From: Neoarius graeffei
Taxonomy: Eukaryota > Chordata > Actinopteri > Siluriformes > Ariidae
NCBI RefSeq assembly: GCF_027579695.1
Contig: NC_083571.1
Span: 32,446,943-32,510,942, forward strand
Length of the DNA stretch: 64,000 bases
Direction of reading: 5' to 3'
Shown here: positions 1-11,500 of the stretch, in pieces
Numbering within the stretch: the stretch's first letter is position 1
Layout: each line of letters begins with the position of its first letter
Translations under genes and position numbers: made by a program
The notes under the pieces: generated by a model
Seen by the model: the letters and a program-made list of their open reading frames with translations, nothing else
Databases searched by the model: none
What the model was told of the DNA's origin: nothing

Positions 1-711
1 CATGGTGGCTGCCATTTTTTTGTGCCGCACGGCGCATGCACAGAGCTGATTCAGTTCAGAGTGCGCGCACTCGGCGGAGGCAGTAGTGTGTCGGAGGGAA
101 CAGAAGCAGAGATGACGCTTATTTTGTCTCCGGTAAACCAGTCTTCTCTCGTTCAATTACGTGCTGGCAGCAAAAGACACCGTTGGTTGTAAATGAACCC
201 AAACTGAGTCGTTGGAGTGTATTTTCATACACAAATGGAGAAATGTTCGCTGAGTGTGTAATTGTGTAGCCCCACTGCAGACCGTTGTCGTTGTTAATTC
301 ATAGCATGCTCAGCTGCGTGAATGTGTCATGCACCGAAAATAAGAGATTTACAAGCCAGGAACGCCTCATGATGCAATACGCAAGAAAAGAAAGAAGATT
401 TACTGCCATACTTTGTATTTGAGTAAAGTGAATAAATAAATGGTCTGTGGAAAATACACTTAACCCTGGGAACTGCGTGCACAGGAGTTTTTGTGCGCCC
501 CCCCCCCCAAGGGCTGGCTACTTATTTGTCATGGCTGGCTAGTATGAGCCTTAGTGGAAAGCCCTGGGAATGCGTAAATGTCAAGTTCGATTTTAGATTT
601 ACGAACCCGAAAAAAATGTCGAAAAACCGGCGTTAAAAAAAAAATTTCAACCGCACAAACGGCACTCACCCGGCCGGTGGACCGGAAACAGAACATTTTT
701 TAATAATGGCC
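1..711. other. left-edge sequence, no gene recognised
   Basis: No coding exon, RNA gene or classifiable repeat is seen here apart from a C run near 500-510. I looked for the missing PGM2 first exon (it should end in a Trp-Asp-Lys-like codon string before a GT donor) and did not find it. Confidence 0.4.
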
Positions 712-825
712 TCAGGTCCTTCCACAACATTTCCATTGGATTAAGGTCAGGACTTTGACTTGGCCATTCCAAAACATTAACTTTATTCTTCTTTAACCAT
801 TCTTTGGTAGAACGACTTGTGTGCA
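712..825 (-). mobile_element. Tc1 transposon, 3' fragment of transposase
   Basis: On the minus strand this reads the end of a Tc1 transposase catalytic domain, including the [12 protein letters not shown] motif that carries the final Glu of the DDE triad. It is nearly identical to the Tc1 copies at 26-29 kb and 39-41 kb. It stops at 825 at the Cys-/His-coding point where the fragment at 6749-7858 ends, so the two are halves of one element split by a LINE. Confidence 0.85.
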
Positions 826-1246
826 AAGTTCAAAGTGTTGATTGTCATATGCACAGTAAGGACATGTCCACTTGTCCAATGAAATTCTTAGTTTGCTGTC
901 CACCTTGAATGCCAATTACAAATAAATAAATAGGCGGAAGAAGTAATACAAAGTAAAGGCAGTATAGTGCAAGAAGAAAAGCAAAAGCAACAAAAACACC
1001 CAGTGTAGTACAAAATAAAGGTAAATGTACTGCAAAATAGGTAGTGTAATACAAAAATAAGGCAATGATCAGACGTAGCAGCAGAAGGGCAGTAATGTGC
1101 AAACAATCAAGGAACAGCAGCAAAAAGGGCAGTAATGTGCAAACATGTAAGCAGACAAGGGCCGTTTACAGGGAGGTAGTCCATGGTTATAGACTCCTGT
1201 CAGCTGTTCAGGAGTCTGATGGCGGTGGGAAAGAAAGAGTTCTTTA

Positions 1247-1939
1247 GGTGGGGTTTACATTAGACCGTATCAGCGGATCATCAGATTAACGTTTTTAAAA
1301 CGATTAGTGTGCACACAGCAGCACCAATACACGATTCGCCTGCACACAGCAACGCCAATACACGGATACGCTCGGCTCCGCAGGCATCCTGCGCTCCAAA
1401 TCACTCTGCCCTGAACAGCGAGTGCCCTCTGGAGGGTGCGCACTCCGGCCCTGCGCAGCTCACACAGTGCGCGAGTGTAGTGCACAAGCAGTGGTTCGGG
1501 ACTGAGCCGCTGTGTGTGAGATCCCAGTGCATATCACTTGCAAGTGGAAGGATGGCAAGCCTAAAGACCATCATAACTACACAATGGGCAGTATTTGCAT
1601 CAGTATTTGCAGTATTTTCATACTTTTATACTCTTTAATGAAAGGTGATACAAGGCGGAAGTCCGCGCCGTTTTTCAGCAGTCGCGTCACATGACCAACG
1701 CCAGCGAATCAGGAAGGTGGATGTCACAGTGACGTTGTCCAATGAGGCGCCAGCTAGAGCTCAGCACAGCGTATCCGCGTATTCTCAATGTTTACACAGC
1801 ACCGGACCAGACACGATCTGGATTGAATACGTGGACCCTGGCGGATTCCCGTTTCCCGGCGTTTCCAGGCGTTTTAATGTAAACGGACAGTGCATCCGCG
1901 AAGAAAACGAGACAGATACGGTCTAATGTAAACGTAGCC
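1247..1939. mobile_element. PIF/Harbinger-type MITE
   Basis: Terminal inverted repeats share TTTACATTAGACCGTAT at 1253 and its complement near 1915-1932. A TTA duplication flanks it (1244-1246 and 1940-1942). The 3-bp duplication points to the PIF/Harbinger superfamily. Removing it restores LINE ORF2 close to its C-terminus. Confidence 0.75.
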
Positions 1940-2113
1940 TTAGTCTGATAGTCTTACACTTCACACTTCTACCCTCAGGCCGGAGGTACAGGAGTGTGAA
2001 CAGTCCATGCTGGGGGTGGGTGGGGTCTTTTGAGAATGGAGGCAGCTCTCCTGTGGACTCTGCAGTGGTAGATGCTCTGCAGTGAGGGCAGTGAAGTTTT
2101 GGTGATCCTCTCA

Positions 2114-2743
2114 TGCCCCTTTTCCACCAAATCAGTTCCAGGGCTGGTTCGGGGCCAGTGCTTAGTTTGGAACCAGGTTTTCTGTTTCCACTGACAAAGA
2201 ACTGGCTCTGGGGCCAGAAAAACCGGCTCCAGGCTAGCACCAGCTCTTTGCTGGGCCAGAGGAAAGAACAAGACCGCCAAAGCCGACATAACACCGGCTA
2301 ACGTTAGCTCATAACAAAGGCTAACATAACCATCTCACATTCAGTGTAAGAGTCAAAACGTTATTAGGTTATTACCTGTCTCCTAGAACGTAATCGCCGT
2401 CCACTCAAAACCTGCCGATCAACACAGACATATTGGATCTGCCGTTTTCTGATCCCAATGAAGCACCGTAAAGCCAGAAGCAGCAGCTGTACAAACGCAA
2501 AGTCATCCGTTGTTGTTGCTGCTGCTTCTTCTGTGTTGTTGTTGTTGCTTCGATGTTTGCGCCAAGGCTTATGCAAACGCAGCAACGTAACTGACGTATG
2601 CAGTGACATAATGACGTGGCTCCCCTTAGCACCCCAAGCTATGGAAAAGCAAACTGGTTCTCAGCTGGCTCGCAAGTTGAACGAGTTGTGAACCAGCACT
2701 GGCCCCGAACCAGCCCTGGAACTGATTTGGTGGAAAAGGGGTA
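2114..2743. mobile_element. MITE with CCCCTTTTCCACC termini, Harbinger-like
   Basis: Long inverted repeats (about 47 bp) begin CCCCTTTTCCACCAAATCAG on the left and reappear as the complement at 2690-2741. A possible TCA duplication (2111-2113, 2744-2746) suggests a 3-bp TSD. It interrupts LINE sequence on both sides. No coding potential. Confidence 0.75.
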
Positions 2744-3427
2744 TCAGCAGTTCTCACCACCCTCTGCAGGCATTTGCAGTCCATTGCTGTAGTGCTGCCG
2801 TACCACACAGTGATGCAGTTGGTCAGGATGCTCTCAATCACGCAGCTGTAGAAGTTGCTGAGGATCTTGGGTGACATACCAAACTTCCTCAGGAAGTACA
2901 GTCACTGTTGAGCTTTCCTAACCAGCTGTGTGGTGTTAGGTGTCCACGTGAGGTCCTCACTGATGTGAACATCCAGGTATTTGAAGCTGCTCACCCTCTC
3001 CACCTCAAGCTCCCGGATGAACAGTGGCCCATGAGGTCTCCTCTCCTTCCTCGTGTCCACGATCATCTCCTTTGTCTTGTCTGTGTTGAGGGTAAAGTTG
3101 TTATCCTCACACCATGGCACAAGAGTGGCCACCTCCCTCCTGTAGGCCGTTTTGTCACCGCCAGTGATGCATCCTATCACTGCGGTGTCATTCGTGAACT
3201 TCAGGAGGATGATGTCCTTGTGGGAGGCGACACAGTCATGGGTGAACAGAGTGTAGAGGATGGAGCTGAAGACGCATCCCTGTGGGGTGCCAATGTTTGT
3301 GATGATGCTGGATGAAGTCCTATTACCAATCCTGACAGTCTGGAGCCTGCCAGTCAGGAAGTCGATGAGCCAGTCACAGAGGGTAGGGTGCAAACCAAGT
3401 GTGGACAGTTTATGGATGAGTTTGTGG

Positions 3428-3796
3428 TAGGGCTGCTCGATATTGGAAAAAATCAATATCACGATTTTTTCAGTAAATATCGATATCGCGATTTTTAAAA
3501 CGATATTTATACACCTTTTTTTAAAGCCCTGATCATCAACACCTGAGGCACCGGGCCACATTTTTATAGTACAGGCCTCATAGGCTACCTGTCAACCCTT
3601 CCCGTTGTACCCTGAAACGCCTTTTACTTAAACTATTTACTGTGCAAGCGCGTACTTTGCATAGGTCCTATAGCCTGCACAAGGCTCACGTTCTCCTCAC
3701 TCAACATTTCCGATCACAGAGGATGGAGCCAGCGCTGGTATTACCAGTGATTACTGCGTAACGTCCACACTGGCTCGTAGCCAGCCAAGGATAAAA

Positions 3797-3844
<48 letters not shown>

Positions 3845-4794
3845 CAACGTAAGCTTGTGTGTTGTTAAGACACCAACATTAAACACGCACAATATAGAGA
3901 CAAGTCCTTAAGAATTAACATACATGAAAATAGGCTTCTCTTCCTTCATCTTCCAAATGTGGACTCCGCTATCTTTTTGGCATGTCAGCATTGAAATACC
4001 ATTTGCAGAGATATTTCACTCGCCATTAAGAAAAGTAAAAGCAACACATGATTAGCAGGGGGACACCGTTTTAAGCGCACGGAATTTTAAAAACAATGTA
4101 ATTACATCTGAGTCCGTCTACATCGCGCAATAAACCCGTCCTTAGCAGAACCTACTTCAAAGCATGATGCTAGCTGCAGATGCACAAGTCAAAATCAAAT
4201 GAACCCAAGTAAACATGCCGCGGCGGGCAACATTAATAACCAAATTGCCTTACCTTAAAACGCTGCCTTGACCACAGGACGACTCGCAATTATTCCACTT
4301 AAATCCACATGGTTTAACACATCTAACACAGCTAGCAAGCTGGATATGTGCTAATATTGTTGTGCTTGTTTTCTTCCGTAGATGCCATTTTTACATTACC
4401 CAGTCCCACATCCAAAAATATGACGTAAATATATGTTAATTGTATTATTATAACTATTAGCAAGCAAATCAAACAACATATTAAGAAATCAATATATCAA
4501 ATCACCCGACACGTATAGAAAACAGAAGAACTGATTTTTTACTGTTGCGGAGATATCGCGGGAGTAGAATGGATGACGTATGCAAGGCTACGGTGTGCCT
4601 TAGGGGACAGAAGGGTTTGTTTTACCTTACTGTCACGTCAATGTTATTGTTGTTTTATTGCCATTGTAGAAATATTGTGCACGTCCCTTTCGACAAATGA
4701 CAAAAAATCGTTTCATATCGATATTATGAATTTTGATATTGTTTGACACCAATATCGATATCGTGATAAAAATACGATATATTGCACAGCTCTA
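3428..4794. mobile_element. hAT-type MITE
   Basis: Flanked by a perfect 8-bp duplication GTTTGTGG (3420-3427 and 4795-4802), with termini TAGGGCTG and CAGCTCTA, the hallmark of hAT elements. It contains AT-rich palindromic subterminal repeats (ATCGATATCG types) and a CA repeat at about 3807-3842. It splits the LINE RT domain between its A and B blocks. Confidence 0.85.
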
Positions 4795-6748
4795 GTTTGT
4801 GGGGGATGACTGTGTTGAAGGCAGAGCTGTAGTCAACAAAGAGCATCCTGATGTAAGAGTCTTTGTTTTCCAGGTGGGAGAGGGCATAATGGAGGGCAGC
4901 AGTGATGGCATTTGAGGTGGACCTGTTGGGCCTGTAGGCATACTGCAGGGGGTCCAGGGTTTCTGGTATGCTGTTCTGAATGTGGGCCAGTACCACTCTC
5001 TCAAAGCACTTTGCGATAATTGGAGTGAGTGCTATCGGCCTGTAATCATTCAGGCAGGTGGGTGGGCTCTTCTTGGGAAAAGGGACAATGGTTGTGGTCT
5101 TGAATGGTGCGCTGGCTGAGGGAAAAGTTGAAGATGGTGGTGAAAACATCAGCCAGCTCATTGGCACATACTCTGAGAGCCCGCCCAGGGATGTTGTCTG
5201 GTCCTGCTGCCTTCCTGGGGTTGATCCTCCTCAGAGCTTTGTGTACCTAGCCTGATGAGACTGTTGGAGGGGGGTTGGGTGGTCCAGGTGTGTGTGTGCG
5301 CCTCCTCTTTGTGCTGTAGCTGGTGGTCTCAAAGCGGGTGTAGAAAGTGTTGAGGTCATCCGGCATGCTGTCTGCGGAGCTGATGGTGCTGGTGGTGGTC
5401 CTGTAGTCTGTGATGTGCTACAGGCCTTGCCACATTCGCCCAGAGTCAGCAGTAGAATAGAAGCCGTCCAGCTTCTCTCTGTACTGTCTCTTGGCTGCTG
5501 TAATGGCTTTCCTCAGTCTGTACTTCGCCGCTTTGTACTCCATCTTATTGCCTGATCTAAATGCAAGGGAGCGAGCATGCAGCATGCGTCGTACCTGACT
5601 GTTTACCCAGGGCTTTTGGTTGGGGAACTTCCTGATCTGTATGGTGGGCACGATGTTGCAGACACATGTGCTGATGTACCCAGTCCCATACTCCGCATAG
5701 TCCTGTTTACTGACAGAAGAGTCCTCCAAAGTGGCTGCAGCTTTAGACACATCCCAGTCTGTCCGAGCAAAACAGTCTTGAAGGGTGCTCTCAGTCTCTG
5801 GGCTCCAGAGTTTGACTTGTTTGGTGACAGGATTTGTTTTAGTCTTTTTCTGTAGGCCGGATACAGGAACAGAGATGTGGTCCGAGTGTCCAAAGTGGGG
5901 GCGGGGGGCGGCCGGCCCTGTATGCACCACGTACGTTGCTGTAAACATGGTCCAGTGTGTTCTTATCATGGGTGGGGATGTCATGGTGGAGTTTACTGAG
6001 TGCTGCCGTGGAGTTAGCCCGCAGGGGGATGTAAACAGCAGCCAAAAACACAGCAGTGAATTCTCTTGGTAGATAATGGGGCGGCATTTCAGCAATAACA
6101 GTTCCACATTTGGCGAACAGTGCTTATAAACAGTCTGTATATCTCCACACCAAGAGTTGTTAATAAACACATGCACACCTACCCCTTTAGCTTTACCGGA
6201 GGCTGCGGTCCGGTCTCCTCGGTGTACAGAGTGAGTATGTAGCTGAATGGCGCATTCTAGGATTTTGTCTGAGAGCCAGGTCTCGGTGAAAATTAGAGTG
6301 CAGCACACTCTTATTTCCTGCTGAGCTGTGATTCTGGCTCTTAATTCATCCAGTTTGTTTTCCAGAGACTGCACGTTGGCTAGCAGGAGGCTGGGTAGTG
6401 GTGGTCGGCTAGCGCGAGCTTTTAGCCTAGCATGCCCGCCCCGCCTTGCTTGCGTTGCTGTCTCCAGAGCACACTCCTGGGGTCAGCATGCTCACTTGGA
6501 CCTGGTGCTTCAGGGCCTTCCTGGGGCTGGTGGTGGTTGTGGGAGCAAACAATGAGTTGTAGCTCTGGTGATACAAAGCCAGTAAATTCCAAATGGTTGT
6601 GTGTCTAGCAGTGTCTGTCTGTTATACGTTAGCAGTGCATGACATTTGTGCATGGCAGGAAAAACAGAAAATACACAAAAAAAGAAAAAGCCGGCATTCA
6701 AGAGCGGAGCAAGCAAACACGTCTGCCTCAAGGGGCATCATGACGTAA

Positions 6749-7491
6749 GGCTTAGGGTCATTGTTTTGCTGCATGACCCACCTTCCCTTGAGATTCAATT
6801 CATGGACAGAAGTCCTGATATTTTCCTTTAGAATTCGCTGGTATAATTCAGAATTCTGTGTTCCATCAATGATGGCAAGCCGTCCTGGCTGAGATGCAGC
6901 AAAACAGGCCCAAACCATGATACTACTACCACCACCATGTTTCACAGATGGGATAAGGTTCTTATGCTGGAATGCAGTGTTTTCCTTTCTCCAAACATAA
7001 CGCTTCTCATTTAAACCAAAAAGTTCTATTTTGGTCTCATCCGTTCACAAAACATTTTTCCAATAGCCTTCTGGCTTGTCCATGTGATCTTTAGCAAACT
7101 GCAGACGAGCAGCAACGTTCTTTTTGGAGAGCAGTGGCCTTCTCCTTGCAACCCTGCCATGCACACCATTGTTGTTCAGTGTTCTCCTGATGGTGGACTC
7201 ATGAACATTAGCCAGTGTGAGAGAGGCCTTCAGTTGCTTAGAAGTTCCCCTGGGGTCCTTTGTGACCTCACCGGCTATTACACGCCTTGCTCTTGGAGTG
7301 ATCTTTGTTGGTCGGCCACTCCTGGGGAGGGTAACAATGGTCTTGACTTTCCTCCATTTATACGCAATCTGTCTGACTGTGGATTGGTGGAGTCCAAACT
7401 CTTTAGAGATGGTTTTGTAACCTTTTCCAGCCTGATGAGCATCAACAACGCTTTTTCTGAGGTCCTCAGAAATCTCCTTTGTTCGTGTCAT
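6749..7491 (-). pseudogene. Tc1 transposase, interrupted
   Basis: DD34E-type transposase beginning [16 protein letters not shown] at 7491. A bipartite helix-turn-helix ([19 protein letters not shown], then the second paired-like HTH) is followed by the start of the catalytic domain. Upstream of the catalytic Asp there is a defect near 7045 and the frame resumes at 6945 with [17 protein letters not shown]. The codons for the last catalytic Glu lie 5.9 kb away at 712-825. Non-functional. Confidence 0.8.
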
Positions 7492-7858
7492 GATACACTT
7501 CCGCACACATGTGTTGTGAAGATCAGACTTTGATAGATCCCTGTTCTTGAAATAAAACAGGGTGCCCACTCACACCTGATTGTCATCCCATTGATTGAAA
7601 ACACCTGACTCTAATTTCACCTTCAAATTAACTGCTAACCCTAGAGGTTCACATACTTTTGCCACTCACAGATATGTAATATTGGATCATTTTCCTCAGT
7701 AAATAAATGACCAAGTATAATATTTTTGTCTCATTTGTTTAACTGGGTTCTCTTTATCTACTTTTAGGACTTGTGTGAAAATCTGATGATGTTTTAGGTC
7801 ATATTTATGCAGAAATATAGAAAATTCTAAAGGGTTCACAACCTTTCAAGCACCACTG
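6749..7858 (-). mobile_element. Tc1 transposon, 5' part
   Basis: The right terminus ends in the CACCACTG/CAGTGGTG inverted repeat at 7858 and is followed by TA. The sequence matches the first two thirds of the Tc1 copies at 26376 and 39006. Its other part is at 712-825; the LINE at 827-6748 was inserted between them. The far 3' end is lost at about 711. Confidence 0.85.
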
Positions 7859-8401
7859 TAAGAAGGAGTTCTTTCTTGTCAAAATTTGTGTATACGAAAA
7901 GACAAAACATGTTTTTGTTTGTTTATTTTAACAAAACCTCTGGATCAGGCTCGAGTCCTACAGCCGAACTCGTTGTAGTAACTCCAGTGACACGTGAAAC
8001 ACATTCAACGACTAAATGGAAAACGGATGAAACTTAATTGATTGGCAAAGAAAATCTGGTGATTTTAGGCTTAATTTGAGTTAACGTTATTTGCGTGGAT
8101 GTGTGCCATCCTGTCTTGTGAGCCTTGGAATGTAGACGTGAGCGTCTGACTGAGATTGTGAAGGTCTTTGTTGCTCTGTGTGGGAGGGGGGAAGCTCACA
8201 TGTCCTTCACATAATGGAAATCAGGCAGCTAAACATGGACAGCACGTTACTGATCTGACTAATGTATACGTCTCCTGGTGTTACTGTTTCAAATAAAATA
8301 AATATAACTTGAATATAAAATGATGCAGAAAAAAACCCCTGTGTTCTGTATTTCACTCATGAGTTCTCTGAAGACTTTCTCTGATATTCCTGCGGAAACA
8401 G
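7859..8401. other. PGM2 upstream/intron 1 sequence
   Basis: Nothing recognised except the 3' splice site used by the exon at 8402. Probably intron 1 of PGM2. Confidence 0.4.
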
Positions 8402-8569
8402 AACAGCAAGACGGCAGCGAGCGTACGAGAGATGGTGAAGACAGGAAACTTCGAAGAGCTGCGCAAATGTTTTGGCACCCGGATGGAGTTCGGGACGGCG
8501 GGGTTGAGGGCGGCCATGGGGCCCGGCGTGTCGCACATGAACGACCTCACCATCATACAGACCACCCAG
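8402..8569 (+). CDS. pgm2: PGM2 coding exon 2
   Basis: 168 nt, phase 0 at both ends, acceptor AAACAG and donor GTGAGT. Encodes the stretch [20 protein letters not shown], a strongly conserved N-terminal PGM2 motif. The acceptor is the least certain boundary because its pyrimidine tract is weak. Confidence 0.9.
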
Positions 8570-11500
8570 GTGAGTTTGACTTGATTTGCTGCCCTTGTGG
8601 CTACGCCTCTAAAAATTCAAAGAGGAATTGTTACACAGATGCAGATGTTATATGGTCAGATCTCTCTCGCTCTCTCAGCAGAGTTAATGTTACCCCTTAA
8701 AAGAGCATGATGTACAGTATAATAATAATGATTCCTTTACAGCAGGTCAGCACATCCCATCCTGAAGACTTTCTAACGCTGGAACAAAAGTCTCACATTG
8801 GAGATTTCTTCCATAAATGTGAAATCAAATGAGTAAATGCACTTTTTTTAAAAATACTTTGTTCTGTTTTCTCTCTTTTTAGGGGTTCTGTCGCTATCTG
8901 GAGCAGCATTTCGAGGATCTGAAGCAGCGTGGTGTGGTGATCGGGTTCGACGCACGCCAGCACGCGCCCAGCGGCAGCAGCAGCAAGCGCTTTGCTTCCC
9001 TGGCCGCGGCTGTGTTCGTCAGCCGAGGAGTTCCTGTTCACCTCTTCTCCGTCTTCACTCCTACACCGTATGTGGTGCGTGTTGTAACTCGTTTTTTTTT
9101 TTTTTATAAATAGTAATTTTATCTGCCTTTTGAACATGAGCACAATTTAGAAGTCAAGTACTCACAGTTATTCCGGTTCTCGAAGGTTTTATGGCCTCCG
9201 TGTGCAATTAGACGCACACTTACTTGCGTAAACGGTAAATAAACATCTTACCATATTTTATTAGCCTGGCAAGCCAGACTAAATGTGAATATTTAGTCTG
9301 GCCTCGATCCGTAGACATTTCCGACAGGGGTAGGAGGAACAAACCGCTGTCTTTCAAACTGTCTCTGTGCGTATAGGCCAACGCTCTGACCAATCAGCGC
9401 AACAGTGACTGTGACGTAGTCAGAGCGACAGAAAGCAGTGGGGGAGACCTTGAAATAAATAATTTTTCAAAATGCGTATTAATTAATAAACAGGTTCTAG
9501 ATATTAAGAAGTTTGGAGATAATGACCACAAGTTTGGAGTCTGTACCATATACACTCTTTTTTTTTTTTTTTCCCCCAAGTGTTTTTCAAGGGTTTGCTT
9601 AAACTGTTTTTGAGAGTTTTTATTTAGTGGTGTTTGGTGAAATAATTTCCCTTAAATTTAAAATAACGGGAAAATAAGAAACAATCAAAAAGTAATGTTT
9701 CAAAGCTGTTTATTAATTCTTCGTACTGCACAAACTAGCCCCATCCTTTTGGCTACGAGCGGAGCCAGCTGGTAGATCAGACTTTTGCCATAGCCGGTCG
9801 GCAAAACAGCGAAAACGTCCTTCTTGAAAAGGAATGAGCGGAGAGCCTCTTCCTGCTCATGTTTCAACGAAAACTCCAAGTCTCATTCTTCTAAAACTGA
9901 TTCCAAAGCGGAGTCAAACGCTCGCTGTTCACTAGTCGTAGCCATCTTTCCTGCTGTGCTTTCTCCAGCGTCGCGCAGCTTTGTCGTCACTCCTGCAAAA
10001 GCCCGCCCAAAGAATCCAAACAAAAACCCTGCGTTGTGATTGGCGGGCACGATTTGATGCCCGGGGTGTTTTTGTTTATATGGTGCGAGGCTAGACCCAT
10101 TCGCTAGGCAAAAATATTTTTGGCCGCTAGGCGGGTGGGTCTAGTTTACTAGGCTAATATTTTATGGCAATCAGGCCTTTCAATTACATAATTTGGGCTA
10201 CACCCTGTATTTCTGAATTTTTCCGTCGTGATACAGGGTAACTTGGGCTTTTCTGCACGCGCAAAGTGCTGTTTAAACCCGCTGCTGCTTTTTTAGCTAC
10301 AACGTTATGAATAAATAAAGAAATCTATGAATGTTATTTTTACCTTTATTGCAAAGTGTCTACAGCATTAATCCCTCTTGATGTGCATGACAAAAGTAAT
10401 TAGAATACAGTTAGTTAGTATTTAAAAGATGTGTCGGGGCCTGAGGCGAGCCTGGAGGAAAGGAGCCTGGGAATGAAAAAGCAAGTTCTGCACTGTTGCC
10501 ATCAAAAAGATAAACCTGTAGCGGACCTGCGACCCAAAAGGTTTCTCAGTCACGTCATAAGAATTGGCCGTGCAATTCGCAGCATGTGGTCAGGTAAAAG
10601 ATCTTAGGTTAAATGAAAGGCCAGTGTCTAAGACTGTGAACAATAAGCAATACTGGACAATGTGCAATACCTCTCCTGCTGGCTTCCCCCCCCCCCCCCC
10701 CCCCATGTCTTATTCTTTTTTTATATTTGTATATGAGTGATTCCACGCTTATGGGTACTGAAATGGGGACATGAACTTATTCACCTAAAACCATTTCTTT
10801 TTTTACCATCAGGTCACAAAACATGTAATCTTTAATGAATGATATGTTAAAAGAGAACTTTAATTTTCTGAGATGTAATAAAAACATATTTATACGCCAA
10901 AGTCAAGCCTATGAGTTCCAAAATGATGTCTGTTACATTACTTCTGTTACGATTGTCCATCTCGCGTCTGTTACAAATTAATTACAATCTAGCTATATAC
11001 CATGTTAATCTTATTGAAAGAATGTGTATGTTTATTCTACTACACATGTTTATTAATTATATTTGCTAAAACATCACCTTCCTATGTTTCAAAAAGTAAT
11101 TCTACATTGTTAAAATTGAGAATCTATATGTCCACAACACTTCTGTTACGTTCTGACTTTGACATATAAATATGTTTTTATTACATCTCAGAAAATTAAA
11201 GTTATCTTTTAACATATCATTCATTAAAGATTACACGTTTTGTGACCTGATGGTAAAAAAAAAGAAATGGTTTTAGGTGAATTTTTAAAAATAAGTTCAT
11301 GTCCCCATTTCAGTACCCATAAGCGTGGAATCTCTCATATATAAATCTCATCTCATTATCTCTAGCCGCTTTATCCTGTTCTACAGGGTCGCAGGCAAGC
11401 TGGAGCTTGATGCTGGAATTTAAATTTCCCTGAGGGAACCCGCCCAAAGGGATCAATAAAGTTCTATCCAATCTAATCCAATCTAATCTAACAAGAGGCC

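Larger units (their letters stand above)
1200..6374 (-). pseudogene. LINE ORF2 remnant (endonuclease-reverse transcriptase)
   Basis: Pieces of one ORF2 are visible in several frames. An endonuclease-like part (TETWLSDKI motif) lies near 6.1-6.3 kb, then a linker with Arg/Lys-rich sequence near 5.5 kb. RT block motifs follow: [20 protein letters not shown] near 5.0 kb, the FVDYSSAFN motif near 4.84 kb, then, after the hAT insertion, the GTPQG block near 3.28 kb. The catalytic box reads FTNDTAV instead of the usual F/YADD, so a catalytic Asp context is damaged. The C-terminus FFPTAIRLLNS and stop are at about 1200-1235. Frameshifts, a stop after the residues VRKAQQ and three insertions make it non-functional. 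Confidence 0.85.
827..6748 (-). mobile_element. Rex1/CR1-type LINE inserted in a Tc1 element
   Basis: Minus-strand non-LTR retrotransposon. From its 5' side (right) it shows an endonuclease domain, a reverse transcriptase and a 3' UTR ending in a TTTGAACTTTG-like tail at about 830. It lies between the two halves of a Tc1 element and is itself interrupted by three DNA transposons (1247-1939, 2114-2743, 3428-4794). Exact clade (Rex1 versus L2) is inferred from the protein motifs and tail, not from a search. Confidence 0.8.

Noticed and set aside
1..180. Possible PGM2 first exon with the ATG at 111 and donor CTCCG|GTAAAC
   Set aside because: The encoded residues (MTLILSP) do not resemble the PGM2 N-terminus and do not end in the expected motif.
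2908..3315. 135-codon plus-strand frame
   Set aside because: Antisense of the LINE RT on the minus strand.
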